The notes: a model not told the origin generated them from the sequence alone. Shown: positions 1-6,945, numbered from the stretch's first letter. The stretch: DNA of 8,135 bases from Desulfobacteraceae bacterium (GCA_003354055.1 PIVQ01000298.1:1-8135); one strand, 5' to 3'. Numbers and translations are program-made.

Positions 1-503
1 AATTCCGGTTTGGTATCAATTTCAAGAAAGGTTTTGGCATAGATCAAATCGTCGCTGAAGGTGGGCCTGAAGGTGACATTCTTGCACAGCTCCAGATACT
101 CTTTTTCCCACTCGTGCTTGAACTCTTTGAACCGGCTGGCAATCTGGAAAATACCGAAGTTGAACGGGGCCGGATCAAAGGAGCACATTTCCGGTTCCAA
201 TTGTTTAATGGGAATCAGTTTTTCCGCGGTGGTCTGGTTCATACCGCCGCCGGTGGTGGGCAGCAGCACCATATTGCACCGTGCCTTAATCTTTGAATGG
301 ACCTCCAAAAACAGGTCCGGGCTTGATACAGGCATGCCGTCTTCAGGATTCCGCACATGGATATGGGCAATGGCAGCCCCGGCTTCCCAGGCCTTGACAG
401 CATCTTCCACAATTTCATCCGGGGTGATGGGAAGGTATTCGCTCATGGTGGGAATGTGTACCGAACCTGTTATGGCTGCGGTGATGATAAGTTTATTATC
501 CAT
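1..503 (-). CDS. beta-keto acid cleavage enzyme (BKACE, DUF849), C-terminus cut by window edge
   Basis: BKACE enzymes are Zn-dependent TIM-barrel proteins that convert a beta-keto acid plus acetyl-CoA into acetoacetate plus a shortened acyl-CoA; the type member Kce acts on 3-keto-5-aminohexanoate in lysine fermentation. The visible 167 residues show the family N-terminus: the first strand LIITAAITG (5-13), the LPITPDEI segment (24-31), the metal-binding HIHVR motif (His47, His49) and a TTGGG loop (83-87). Family members are about 270-310 residues, so roughly 100-140 residues lie beyond the left edge, including the expected third metal ligand. The ATG at 503 follows a perfect AGGAGG (510-515) with 6-nt spacing. 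It sits 85 nt downstream of the aminotransferase, same strand, so probably the same transcript. Kce has Glu14 just after the TG turn; here that position is Val15, suggesting an uncharged substrate end. Family call is firm; substrate (benzoylacetate or another 3-oxo acid) is inferred from neighbours. Confidence 0.9.
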   Translation of the reverse strand, partial: MDNKLIITAAITGSVHIPTMSEYLPITPDEIVEDAVKAWEAGAAIAHIHVRNPEDGMPVSSPDLFLEVHSKIKARCNMVLLPTTGGGMNQTTAEKLIPIKQLEPEMCSFDPAPFNFGIFQIASRFKEFKHEWEKEYLELCKNVTFRPTFSDDLIYAKTFLEIDTKPE

Positions 504-509
504 AGTATT

Positions 510-515
510 CCTCCT
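510..515 (-). promoter_or_regulatory. ribosome binding site of the BKACE gene
   Basis: Minus-strand AGGAGG, 6 nt before the ATG at 503. It fixes the start codon and matches the strong sites before the lyase and dctP genes. Confidence 0.8.
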
Positions 516-533
516 GATTTTTTTATTTTTTTG

Positions 534-546
534 GGAGTATCACTCC
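534..546 (-). repeat. small hairpin between aminotransferase and BKACE genes
   Basis: GGAGT (534-538) and ACTCC (542-546) form a 5-bp stem with a 3-nt loop. On the transcribed (minus) strand it is followed by A-rich rather than T-rich sequence, so it is not an intrinsic terminator. It could influence mRNA processing or access to the downstream ribosome site; no function is shown. Confidence 0.3.
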
Positions 547-588
547 TTATATTCTTAGCACTTTCTCCTATCGACTGTAACCCCTTCT

Positions 589-1929
589 TTATCCTGCCAG
601 CAGGTGCGGGTATTTTTCCCGAATCAAGGGAAGCAATTCTGCAAGGACGGTGCCGATTATTTCCACCAGCTCGTCGATCTGGGTGTTGGTCATTACAGTG
701 GATAAAATAAACAACCCTCTTGGAATGGAAAATACCCCTTTGTTGAGCAGGGACAAATGCATAAGAGCATGGAGTTCCTCCTCTGATGTGAGTACCTGTT
801 CCGGCGTGGTAATGGGTTCATTGACAAAGTGGAGGTTGAGAAGGGAACCAATCTGGGTGGATTGGATATTCAATCCCCTGGCTTCAAATATAGCCGCAAG
901 CCCACTTTGAAATCTGTCTCCCAGGGCATTAACGGCGGCGACTGCCTGAGAATCGAACTTTGACATGGTTGCATATCCCGCCTGCATAACCGTCTCATAA
1001 CCGTTGAACGTGCCTGAATGATAAAGGGGAGTTTTGGTGTTTTCATGACAATAAATGTTCATGATATCGGCCCTGCCGCCCAGCACCCCGATGGGAAGCC
1101 CCCCGCCCACCACCTTTCCCACGGTGGTAATATCCGGGGTCACTCCAAAAAGGTTCTGGCACCCGCCTTGGTCCACCCTGAATGAAAAGATTTCATCAAA
1201 GATCAGCAACACATCATGGGCCTTTGTCACCTGCCTTGCCGCTTGAAGATACCCCTCTTCTGGCAGCACCACCCCGCCGGCCCCCAGGAACGGTTCCATA
1301 ATCACGGCAGCAAGCTGCCCGGCATTTTCCGCCACGGCCTTTTCCAGAGCAGCTGTGTCGTTAAAGGGCACTTCCAGCATATCCCGGGTCATCCCTGCAG
1401 GAATCCCCGCTGTGATGATATTCTTTTTTGTGGAGGCCGCCACACAATCGTGGGTGCCGTGGAATCCTCCGGTCATCTTCATTATCTTGTCCCGGCCCGT
1501 AAATGCCCTGGCCGTTCTCATGGCAAACATGGTGGCTTCGGTTCCCGAGTTGAGAAACCTTAATTTTTCAAACCCGGGCACCCTGTCACATAACAGCTTG
1601 GCAAGCTTAAACTGGCCGTCGGTGGGCGTAGAATACTGGGAGCCCTTTTCAATACCGGCTCTTACCGCAGCAACCACATCAGGATCTCCATGGCCGTGGA
1701 TCAGGGCACCGTAGGCATTGGTCACATCCAGAAGGGCATGGCCTTCATGGGTATAGACATAGGCACCCTTTCCATGGCTGATATGGATAGGCCAGGGTTT
1801 AAAATAGCTCAGGCTCCGGGTGGCTCCCCCGGGAATATAGTTAAGGAGCCGTTCATGACGTTCCCTGCAAAGGGGGAAACGCTTTTGGTATTCATTGGTT
1901 ATTTCTTTTACAACCGGATGCTCTGTCAT
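589..1929 (-). CDS. class-III PLP aminotransferase, beta-phenylalanine/beta-amino-acid aminotransferase type
   Basis: A 446-residue fold-type I PLP enzyme of the glutamate-1-semialdehyde-aminomutase-like group, predicted to move the amino group from a beta-amino acid to 2-oxoglutarate or pyruvate, giving a beta-keto acid. Visible features: PLP-phosphate loop NSGTEAT (127-133), GGFHG (154-158), LIFDEI with Asp245, and GKVVGGGLPIG with the Schiff-base Lys272. As recalled from Variovorax beta-phenylalanine aminotransferase, Arg41 (substrate carboxylate) and Arg398 (mobile arginine in PRG) are diagnostic; here Arg38 in ATRSLSYF and Arg404 in IPRGLF fall at matching places, as do HSGTFN (304-309) and IGSLLNLHFV (360-369). 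The ATG at 1929 lies 8 nt after the lyase stop, and its GGGGGGA ribosome site overlaps that stop, so the two are translationally coupled. A hemL role is unlikely given this context. The substrate is inferred, not proven. Confidence 0.88.
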   Translation of the reverse strand: MTEHPVVKEITNEYQKRFPLCRERHERLLNYIPGGATRSLSYFKPWPIHISHGKGAYVYTHEGHALLDVTNAYGALIHGHGDPDVVAAVRAGIEKGSQYSTPTDGQFKLAKLLCDRVPGFEKLRFLNSGTEATMFAMRTARAFTGRDKIMKMTGGFHGTHDCVAASTKKNIITAGIPAGMTRDMLEVPFNDTAALEKAVAENAGQLAAVIMEPFLGAGGVVLPEEGYLQAARQVTKAHDVLLIFDEIFSFRVDQGGCQNLFGVTPDITTVGKVVGGGLPIGVLGGRADIMNIYCHENTKTPLYHSGTFNGYETVMQAGYATMSKFDSQAVAAVNALGDRFQSGLAAIFEARGLNIQSTQIGSLLNLHFVNEPITTPEQVLTSEEELHALMHLSLLNKGVFSIPRGLFILSTVMTNTQIDELVEIIGTVLAELLPLIREKYPHLLAG

Positions 1930-1937
1930 GATCCCCC

Positions 1938-3560
1938 CTATTCTTTTTTGTGAACAATCTGCAGCTCACCCACGGCTTCCTCCACCTTTTTTACAAATTC
2001 CCCGGATTCGATCCGGTCTTTAAGGGTTTCAAGATCATCCATATACACCTTGTCATAGTCCAGATACGGAAGGGTTTCCCGCACAGCCTCATACATGATT
2101 TTACCGGATGGACTGAGTTTCTCCGGTCCCCGCAGGTCTGCTGCCTGGGCCGCGCACATCAATTCAAAGGCGAGAATATGATTGGTGTTCTCAACTATTT
2201 TTCTGGTCTTTCGTCCGGCAATGAGGCCGAAGCTGACAATATCCTGGAAGTCTGCGGTGGATGGAATGGACTGGATAGATGCCGGTACGGCCAGGGTCCG
2301 GTTCTCTGCCACGAGAGAGGTGGTCATGAACTGGCCCCCCATGAGTCCCATGCGAACACCGGTATCTTCCTTGCAGAGAAAGGGCGGCAGGCCAACGCTG
2401 TTGGAGGCATCCATGAATCTGTCAATACGCCGATCACTCACAACACCAAGGTTGATCATGGAAATTCCCAGGCAGTCCATGGCAAAGGAGATGGGCTGGC
2501 CGTGAAAATGGCCGTTGTGGATAAAGGTGTCGAATTCAGTGAAAATCAGGGGGTTGTCATTGCTGGAATTCAGCTCCCTGAGCAGCACCTCTTTAGCCGA
2601 GTTCACCGATTCCTTTGTAGGACCGACAAACTGAGGGGTGCACCGGATTGAATAGGCGTCCTCGACCGGGATATCCGCCACAGAGATCCCTTCGTGTTTT
2701 TTGAGCACGGTCTGGAGTTCCAGGGAGAGTTCCTGTTCGTCTATGGCCATTTCCGAACCTGTCAGCAATTTGGTCAGGTTCATGGCTGTGGCATACTGGC
2801 CCGGATGGTACTTTTGCTCGTGGACCCTGACATCAAAGGGGTTGATCCGGCCCATAAGTGTTTCAATGGCAAAGGCGGCAATGATATCGGAGTTCTTCAA
2901 AGTGTTGAGGGCCTCGAAGATCACGGTACAGCCCACCCCAACCATGGCAGAGGTGCCGTTGATAAGGGAGAGTCCTTCCTTGGCATTCAGGTGCATCAGC
3001 TCCACACCCGCAGCTTTCATGGCCTCTTTTCCCGGTAGAACTTCGCCCTTGTACTTGGCCTTCCACTCTCCGAATCCCACGCTTGCAATACAAGCCAGTG
3101 GCCCTAGGTCTCCGCTGGTACCAAGTGAGCCTTTTCTGGGGACAACGGGAAACACATGGGTATTGATCATATCCAGGTAGATGTTTAGATTTTTTTCCTT
3201 GATCCCGGAATAGCCCCGGCACAGGGAATTGGCTCTGGCAATCATAAAGGTTCTGACAAGGGTGTCTTCAAAGGGCTTACCTACCTGGGTGGCAACGCTT
3301 CTTACCAGGTTTTTCTGAAATTCATTGTCCCGCTCCTTTGGCAGGAGATGGTCAACCAGTCCGCCGCAGCTTGTATTGACACCGTAAATACACCGTTCTT
3401 CATCGGCCCAGGTCTCCACAAGTTTTCGGCAGTCCCGGATTTTCGGCCAGTTCTCATCTTGGATAACCACTCTGATTGACAGGTCATTACCGGCCTGGAT
3501 CAGCTCCTCAATGGTCAATGAGTATCCGTCAAGAATCAATGTGTTGTCTTTGATCGGCAT
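1938..3560 (-). CDS. MIO-dependent aromatic amino acid aminomutase/ammonia-lyase, phenylalanine 2,3-aminomutase (AdmH/PaPAM) type
   Basis: A 540-residue member of the HAL/PAL/TAL family, which uses an autocatalytic methylidene-imidazolone (MIO) cofactor. Visible: Tyr-loop YGVNTSCGG (59-67, Tyr59 catalytic base), the MIO motif GTSGDLGPLA (147-156) with Thr148-Ser149-Gly150 rather than Ala-Ser-Gly, LINGTSAM (199-206), DAYSIRCTPQ (301-310; Tyr303, Arg306), ELNSSNDNPL (329-338), HNGHFHGQ (348-355) and DFQDIVS (437-443). From memory these blocks track Pantoea AdmH/PaPAM, which makes (S)-beta-phenylalanine and also has a TSG triad, far better than hutH or plant PAL. PaPAM pocket residues Leu104, Val108, Leu216, Phe428 and Phe455 correspond to Leu85, Val89, Leu197, Phe411 and Phe438; Leu421 becomes Met404. 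The ATG at 3560 has AGGAGG at 3566-3571. A plain lyase giving cinnamate remains possible, but the downstream aminotransferase and BKACE favour an aminomutase. Confidence 0.9.
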   Translation of the reverse strand: MPIKDNTLILDGYSLTIEELIQAGNDLSIRVVIQDENWPKIRDCRKLVETWADEERCIYGVNTSCGGLVDHLLPKERDNEFQKNLVRSVATQVGKPFEDTLVRTFMIARANSLCRGYSGIKEKNLNIYLDMINTHVFPVVPRKGSLGTSGDLGPLACIASVGFGEWKAKYKGEVLPGKEAMKAAGVELMHLNAKEGLSLINGTSAMVGVGCTVIFEALNTLKNSDIIAAFAIETLMGRINPFDVRVHEQKYHPGQYATAMNLTKLLTGSEMAIDEQELSLELQTVLKKHEGISVADIPVEDAYSIRCTPQFVGPTKESVNSAKEVLLRELNSSNDNPLIFTEFDTFIHNGHFHGQPISFAMDCLGISMINLGVVSDRRIDRFMDASNSVGLPPFLCKEDTGVRMGLMGGQFMTTSLVAENRTLAVPASIQSIPSTADFQDIVSFGLIAGRKTRKIVENTNHILAFELMCAAQAADLRGPEKLSPSGKIMYEAVRETLPYLDYDKVYMDDLETLKDRIESGEFVKKVEEAVGELQIVHKKE

Positions 3561-3839
3561 GGTTGCCTCCTAAAATTATTTGGGTTAGGTGCGATGGTGA
3601 TTCAAAAGGAAATTGCCAGCATGAGGTCAGAATAAGTTAGAAAGTGGCGGAAGCAGCAAATTCAGATTTCCATTTAATATAAGCCTACCCAAATCTTATT
3701 TTTCTTGTCAAGGAATATTTTTAATTTTATAAGGGAAAAATAAAAATATAAGAAATAAAAACCGGGTGCAATCCTTAATTTGGTTTAGAATATAAGCTTT
3801 TTTGCAACTATTGCTTAATTTTTATAACCGTTAGATCTC
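3561..3839. other. AT-rich intergenic gap between dctM and the lyase gene, possible internal promoter
   Basis: 279 nt with no plausible gene. The centre (about 3661-3800) is strongly AT-rich and carries three direct copies of AATATAAG (plus strand 3676-3683, 3745-3752, 3789-3796; CTTATATT on the transcribed strand). These could act as -10-like or curved DNA, or be chance in AT-rich sequence. A minus-strand TTGACA (3706-3711) has no convincing -10 at 16-18 nt. No clear terminator follows dctM, so read-through from the transporter genes is plausible. Confidence 0.4.
3566..3571 (-). promoter_or_regulatory. ribosome binding site of the aminomutase/lyase gene
   Basis: Minus-strand AGGAGG ending 5 nt before the ATG at 3560. 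It decides the start and gives this gene independent translation initiation after the 279-nt gap. Confidence 0.8.
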
Positions 3840-5156
3840 CTAATACATGAGGTTTGGCAAAAACAGGATAATCTGGGGGAAGACAATTAAAATCATCACC
3901 CCGACGATCACGGCAATGAGAAATGGGAAAATGCCCTTGAAGATTTTTTCCAGGGGGATTTCCTCTTCCATAATATTTTTTGCCACCCCGTAAACCACAT
4001 AGACATTGATGCCCACCGGCGGTGTAATTACCCCCATTTCCGTAACCATAACGATGATAATCCCGAACCATATGGGATCAAATCCCAGTTCCATGACCAC
4101 AGGGAAGAAAATAGGCACGGTCAGGACGACAAATGCCAGGGCATCCATAAAACATCCCCCGAAAAAATAAATGAGGATGATCACGCCCATGACCAGCACC
4201 GGAGGCATGTCTAAGCCCCCCACCCAGCCGGCAAGTTCAAAGGGGATCCGGGTCACGGCCAGAAATTTTCCAAAAATGACAGCCCCTGTGATCAGCATGA
4301 GTACCATACAGGAGGTTCTTAAGGTTTCCATGAGGGATGTGACAAACCCCTGCCAGGTAATCTGCCGCCTTATCACGGCGATGACCAGCACGCCGAATGC
4401 ACCAATGGCGGCCGCCTCTGTCGGGGTAAACAGGCCAATGAAAATTCCGCCGATCACCAGGGCAAAAATCAGGAGGGTCTCCCCCATCCCCGCCAGTGCC
4501 TTAAATTTTTGCGCCCAGGAGAATCTTTCTCCCGGAGGGCCCTGCTCCGGGTGCTGCCGGCACCTGATATAGATGGAGATGATAAAAAGCAGGGTGATCA
4601 AAAGGGCTGGGAAAATCCCTGCCACAAAAAGGGCCCCGATGGACTGTTCCGTGAGAATGCCGTAGAGGATCAATACCACAGAAGGTGGCATGATCATGCC
4701 GATGCCGCCGCCCGAGGCTACAGACCCTGTGGACAACTCATCATCATAGTCATACCGCTTCATTTCCGGCAGCCCTACCGTGGCCATGGTGGCGGCCGTG
4801 GCCGGACTGGACCCGCAGACGGCCCCAAAAGCGGTACAGGCGGAGACCGTTGCCATGGCAAGGCCGCCCCTGATATGGCCTAAAAATTTATATCCCGCAT
4901 CATAGAGCCGCTTACTGATACCGGAGTTGAATCCCAATTGACCCATGAGAATAAACAGAGGAATGGTGGTCAGATCATAGGAGGCAAAGGTTTCAAAAAC
5001 ATTTCTGGACAGAAGAACCAGGCTGGCATCGGGACTGACCATCATAGAAAATCCGACAAATCCAACACCTGCCATGACAAATGCCACAGGCATCTGGGTC
5101 AGGAACATGAGGATCATAAAAATTATGCCGATAATGCCGATAAGTGTGGGGCTCAT
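3840..5156 (-). CDS. dctM: TRAP transporter large permease subunit (DctM family)
   Basis: The 438-residue integral membrane channel subunit of a tripartite ATP-independent periplasmic transporter, which drives solute uptake with an ion (usually Na+) gradient. About 12 hydrophobic segments span the protein. Family motifs visible: IPLFILMGQL (65-74), GSSPATAATM (115-124), IMPPS (155-159), FTPTEAAA (243-250), GCFMDALA (334-341) and ITPPVGINVYV (377-387). Length and motif order are typical and nothing is missing. The ATG at 5156 overlaps the dctQ stop in an ATGA arrangement, indicating translational coupling and equal stoichiometry of the two membrane subunits. The stop at 3840 precedes the aminomutase gene by 279 nt on the same strand. 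DctM sequence alone does not reveal the substrate; an aromatic or beta-amino acid, or related carboxylate, is inferred from the downstream enzymes. Confidence 0.96.
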   Translation of the reverse strand: MSPTLIGIIGIIFMILMFLTQMPVAFVMAGVGFVGFSMMVSPDASLVLLSRNVFETFASYDLTTIPLFILMGQLGFNSGISKRLYDAGYKFLGHIRGGLAMATVSACTAFGAVCGSSPATAATMATVGLPEMKRYDYDDELSTGSVASGGGIGMIMPPSVVLILYGILTEQSIGALFVAGIFPALLITLLFIISIYIRCRQHPEQGPPGERFSWAQKFKALAGMGETLLIFALVIGGIFIGLFTPTEAAAIGAFGVLVIAVIRRQITWQGFVTSLMETLRTSCMVLMLITGAVIFGKFLAVTRIPFELAGWVGGLDMPPVLVMGVIILIYFFGGCFMDALAFVVLTVPIFFPVVMELGFDPIWFGIIIVMVTEMGVITPPVGINVYVVYGVAKNIMEEEIPLEKIFKGIFPFLIAVIVGVMILIVFPQIILFLPNLMY

Positions 5157-5635
5157 TTTAACTCTTTCAATTGTTTAATATCACAAAAAACAGCCGTCAA
5201 TATGGTTGCTGAGAAGATCAGCAGGCCCACGGCCAGGAGGTATACGACATAGTATATGGGAAATTCCAGGTTCATGGAGACCTCTCCGGTTTCATGGATA
5301 TCCCCGGCATAGAGAAACATCTGCCAGGTAATCAGGCAAAACAGGACCAGGCTCAAGAGCCTTGTCAGAATAGTCATCCGGAGCTGATGTTTTTTGGGCA
5401 GGAGTCTGGCCAGAATTTCTACCCCCACGTGGCCGTCTGCCTTATAGGTATAAGGAAGGGCAGCTGCCACTACGATGGCGGCCAAAAATCCGACCACCTC
5501 CACAGAGCCAAAAATAGGATACTTAAAGAACCGGCCGATAACATCTGCAACCGTCAGAAGCATCATACCGACCAGGGCAGCCGCACCCATGAATTTAAGA
5601 ATACTTGAAATATTGTCCAAAGGCTTGAAACGCAT
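5153..5635 (-). CDS. dctQ: TRAP transporter small permease subunit (DctQ family)
   Basis: A 160-residue four-helix membrane protein that pairs with DctM and receives the DctP-bound solute. Hydrophobic segments lie near residues 15-33, 44-64, 87-108 and 125-150, the standard DctQ layout. Family-like features include DVIGRFF (31-37), the acidic SVEVVGF around 44-50, and GHVGVEIL (68-75). I chose the ATG at 5635 because a GGGGA ribosome site lies 6 nt upstream; an in-frame TTG two codons earlier (5641) would be directly against that site. The gene overlaps dctM by 4 nt (ATGA). It is separated from dctP by about 247 nt containing hairpins, so the permease pair may be expressed at a lower level than the binding protein. 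Confidence 0.94.
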   Translation of the reverse strand: MRFKPLDNISSILKFMGAAALVGMMLLTVADVIGRFFKYPIFGSVEVVGFLAAIVVAAALPYTYKADGHVGVEILARLLPKKHQLRMTILTRLLSLVLFCLITWQMFLYAGDIHETGEVSMNLEFPIYYVVYLLAVGLLIFSATILTAVFCDIKQLKELK

Positions 5636-5700
5636 AGTCAATCCCCGTGCAGTCTATAGGGTTAAGGATCGGCTCCAAAGTTACTTGATCTTTTGTTTTC

Positions 5701-5749
5701 AAAATACCCAGTAGGGGTTTTTATAAAAAACACCCATTTAAGGGGTTTT
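5701..5749 (-). repeat. tandem pair of imperfect palindromes upstream of dctQ
   Basis: Two related units lie head to tail: 5701-5721 (plus strand AAAATACCC, AGTA, GGGGTTTT) and 5727-5749 (AAAACACCC, ATTTAA, GGGGTTTT). Each can fold with A/T-rich outer arms and a CCC/GGG core. On the transcribed strand the first unit met (5749 to 5727) ends in a T-run, so it resembles a weak intrinsic terminator/attenuator; the second repeats the design. Either partial termination between dctP and dctQ or a protein-binding pair would fit. Confidence 0.5.
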
Positions 5750-5794
5750 GAAAATACTTTAGATCAAGTTATTTTGTAACGATTCCTAAGCAGG

Positions 5795-5847
5795 TTCGGC
5801 GGCCGGTTCAAGATCGTGTCAGAACGAGAACCGGCCGTTTGTCCGAA
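5795..5847 (-). repeat. GC-rich hairpin downstream of dctP
   Basis: CGGCCGGTTC (5800-5809) and GAACCGGCCG (5828-5837) form a perfect 10-bp stem with an 18-nt loop. The stem can be extended by TTCGG (5795-5799) with CCGAA (5843-5847) across a 5-nt bulge. It begins 36 nt after the dctP stop on the transcribed strand and has no T-run right after it. It is more likely to protect the 3' end of a dctP message from exonucleases than to terminate on its own. SBP genes are often expressed above their permeases in this way. Confidence 0.6.
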
Positions 5848-5882
5848 GGCTAACGGGTACCTTATAATACTATAGGGTGACC

Positions 5883-6881
5883 TTACATATTTTCCTTAAT
5901 AACATCTACAACCGCTTGTCCGTCTATCCCTTTGGCAGCTACTTTCTCGATATATTCATCAACGACCACGGAAGCTTTGTCAGCCCATTTTTTGGATTCC
6001 GCTTCAGACTGAGTAATAACTTTTCCGCCCTTTTCGGTGAAGAAGGCGAGACCCTTTTCATCGGCCTCATCCCAGGCTTTTCCATGTTTCAGGGCAAATT
6101 CCGCATTAATTTCAAGAATTATCTTCTGGTTTTCCGGGGATATTTTGTTCCACTTGTCTTTGTTCATAAACACGGCAAATGTGGTGGTATAGGCAGTGGA
6201 GTAGTTTTGAACCATGTAATGAACCACTTCTCCCAATTTCCATCCCTTGTTGGATTCCACTGGATGGGAGGAACCGTCCACAACGCCCTTATGGAGCATC
6301 TGATAGCATTCCCGCATGGATTTTCCCACAGGAGATGCGCCGAGAGCTGCCTGGACCTTTCCGCTGGTGCCGGTTCCCCTCAGTTTCAATCCTTTGAGAT
6401 CGTCCAGGGTGTTGACAGCCTGGTCACGGGTATGAATGAGTCCGGGACCATGGGCATGGAGAAACATGACCTTGGTATCATTAAACTCTTTGGGATTAAA
6501 TTTTTCCAATACGGCATTGGCTACATTTGTGGCCTGGACACCGCTTTCATATCCCATGGGTAGATCAATGGCTGAGGCGACAGGAAAACGGCCCCTGGAA
6601 TATGCCAGGACGGTCATGCCGATATCGGCAATGCCCTGGACAACACCGTCATAGGTCTGGGGTGCCTTGGTCAGGGTGCCGGCCGGGAAATAATTAATAA
6701 CGATTTCGTTGTTGGTTCTCTTTTCTACTTCTTTACACCAGCTTTCTGCAAGCTGACTCTGAATATGTGTGGGCGGGAAAAAATTGGCATAGGAAAGCTG
6801 TGTTTTGGCAGTGGCATTCAGAGGAAATAATGCACAAAAAAGAAACGCTAGCAGCGTTAGTGTGGTCATTAACCCTTTCAT
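5883..6881 (-). CDS. dctP: TRAP transporter substrate-binding protein (DctP family)
   Basis: The 332-residue periplasmic receptor of the TRAP system. It starts with a Sec signal peptide: MKGLM, a hydrophobic core to about residue 20, then likely cleavage after NATA (22-25). The mature part opens with LSYANFFPPTH, typical of this family. Family elements include AGTLTKAPQTYDGVVQGIADIG (67-88, quoted here only as its endpoints AGTLT and ADIG), LKLRGTGTSGK with Arg168 at the position of the conserved carboxylate-clamping arginine, GASPVGKSMRECY (181-193), GVVDGSSHP (199-207) and FAVFMNKDKWNKISPE (235-250). I set the start at 6881 because of a very strong AAGGAGGT site 7-8 nt upstream and the signal peptide; an open frame runs further to 7100 but has no coding character. 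It heads the cluster. Ligand inferred only: an aromatic or beta-amino acid or related acid. Confidence 0.95.
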   Translation of the reverse strand: MKGLMTTLTLLAFLFCALFPLNATAKTQLSYANFFPPTHIQSQLAESWCKEVEKRTNNEIVINYFPAGTLTKAPQTYDGVVQGIADIGMTVLAYSRGRFPVASAIDLPMGYESGVQATNVANAVLEKFNPKEFNDTKVMFLHAHGPGLIHTRDQAVNTLDDLKGLKLRGTGTSGKVQAALGASPVGKSMRECYQMLHKGVVDGSSHPVESNKGWKLGEVVHYMVQNYSTAYTTTFAVFMNKDKWNKISPENQKIILEINAEFALKHGKAWDEADEKGLAFFTEKGGKVITQSEAESKKWADKASVVVDEYIEKVAAKGIDGQAVVDVIKENM

Positions 6882-6888
6882 TCTACGG

Positions 6889-6896
6889 ACCTCCTT
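6889..6896 (-). promoter_or_regulatory. ribosome binding site of dctP
   Basis: Minus-strand AAGGAGGT, nearly the full anti-Shine-Dalgarno complement, about 7 nt before the ATG at 6881. It fixes the start and suggests high translation of the binding protein. Confidence 0.85.
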
Positions 6897-6945
6897 AAAA
6901 TCCTTAAACGTTGAATCCGGGCCGGTACCAGCTTCTATCTCCCGT

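Noticed and set aside
534..546. Intrinsic terminator between the aminotransferase and BKACE genes
   Set aside because: The T-run lies on the wrong side for minus-strand transcription and the stem is only 5 bp.
589..1929. Glutamate-1-semialdehyde aminomutase (hemL) of tetrapyrrole synthesis
   Set aside because: The fold is shared, but the two beta-aminotransferase arginines and the catabolic operon setting point elsewhere.
1950..2651. Plus-strand open frame opposite the lyase gene
   Set aside because: It is a shadow of the minus-strand codon pattern, with no ribosome site and no recognisable domain.
1938..3560. Histidine ammonia-lyase (hutH)
   Set aside because: No other hut gene is present, the triad is TSG, the pocket is hydrophobic, and the conserved blocks match the PaPAM group better.
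3706..3711. Perfect minus-strand TTGACA as a -35 for the lyase gene
   Set aside because: No acceptable -10 lies 16-18 nt downstream; the nearest TATATT is about 24 nt away.
5636..5641. TTG start for dctQ at 5641
   Set aside because: It would lie directly against the GGGGA site; the ATG at 5635 has normal spacing.
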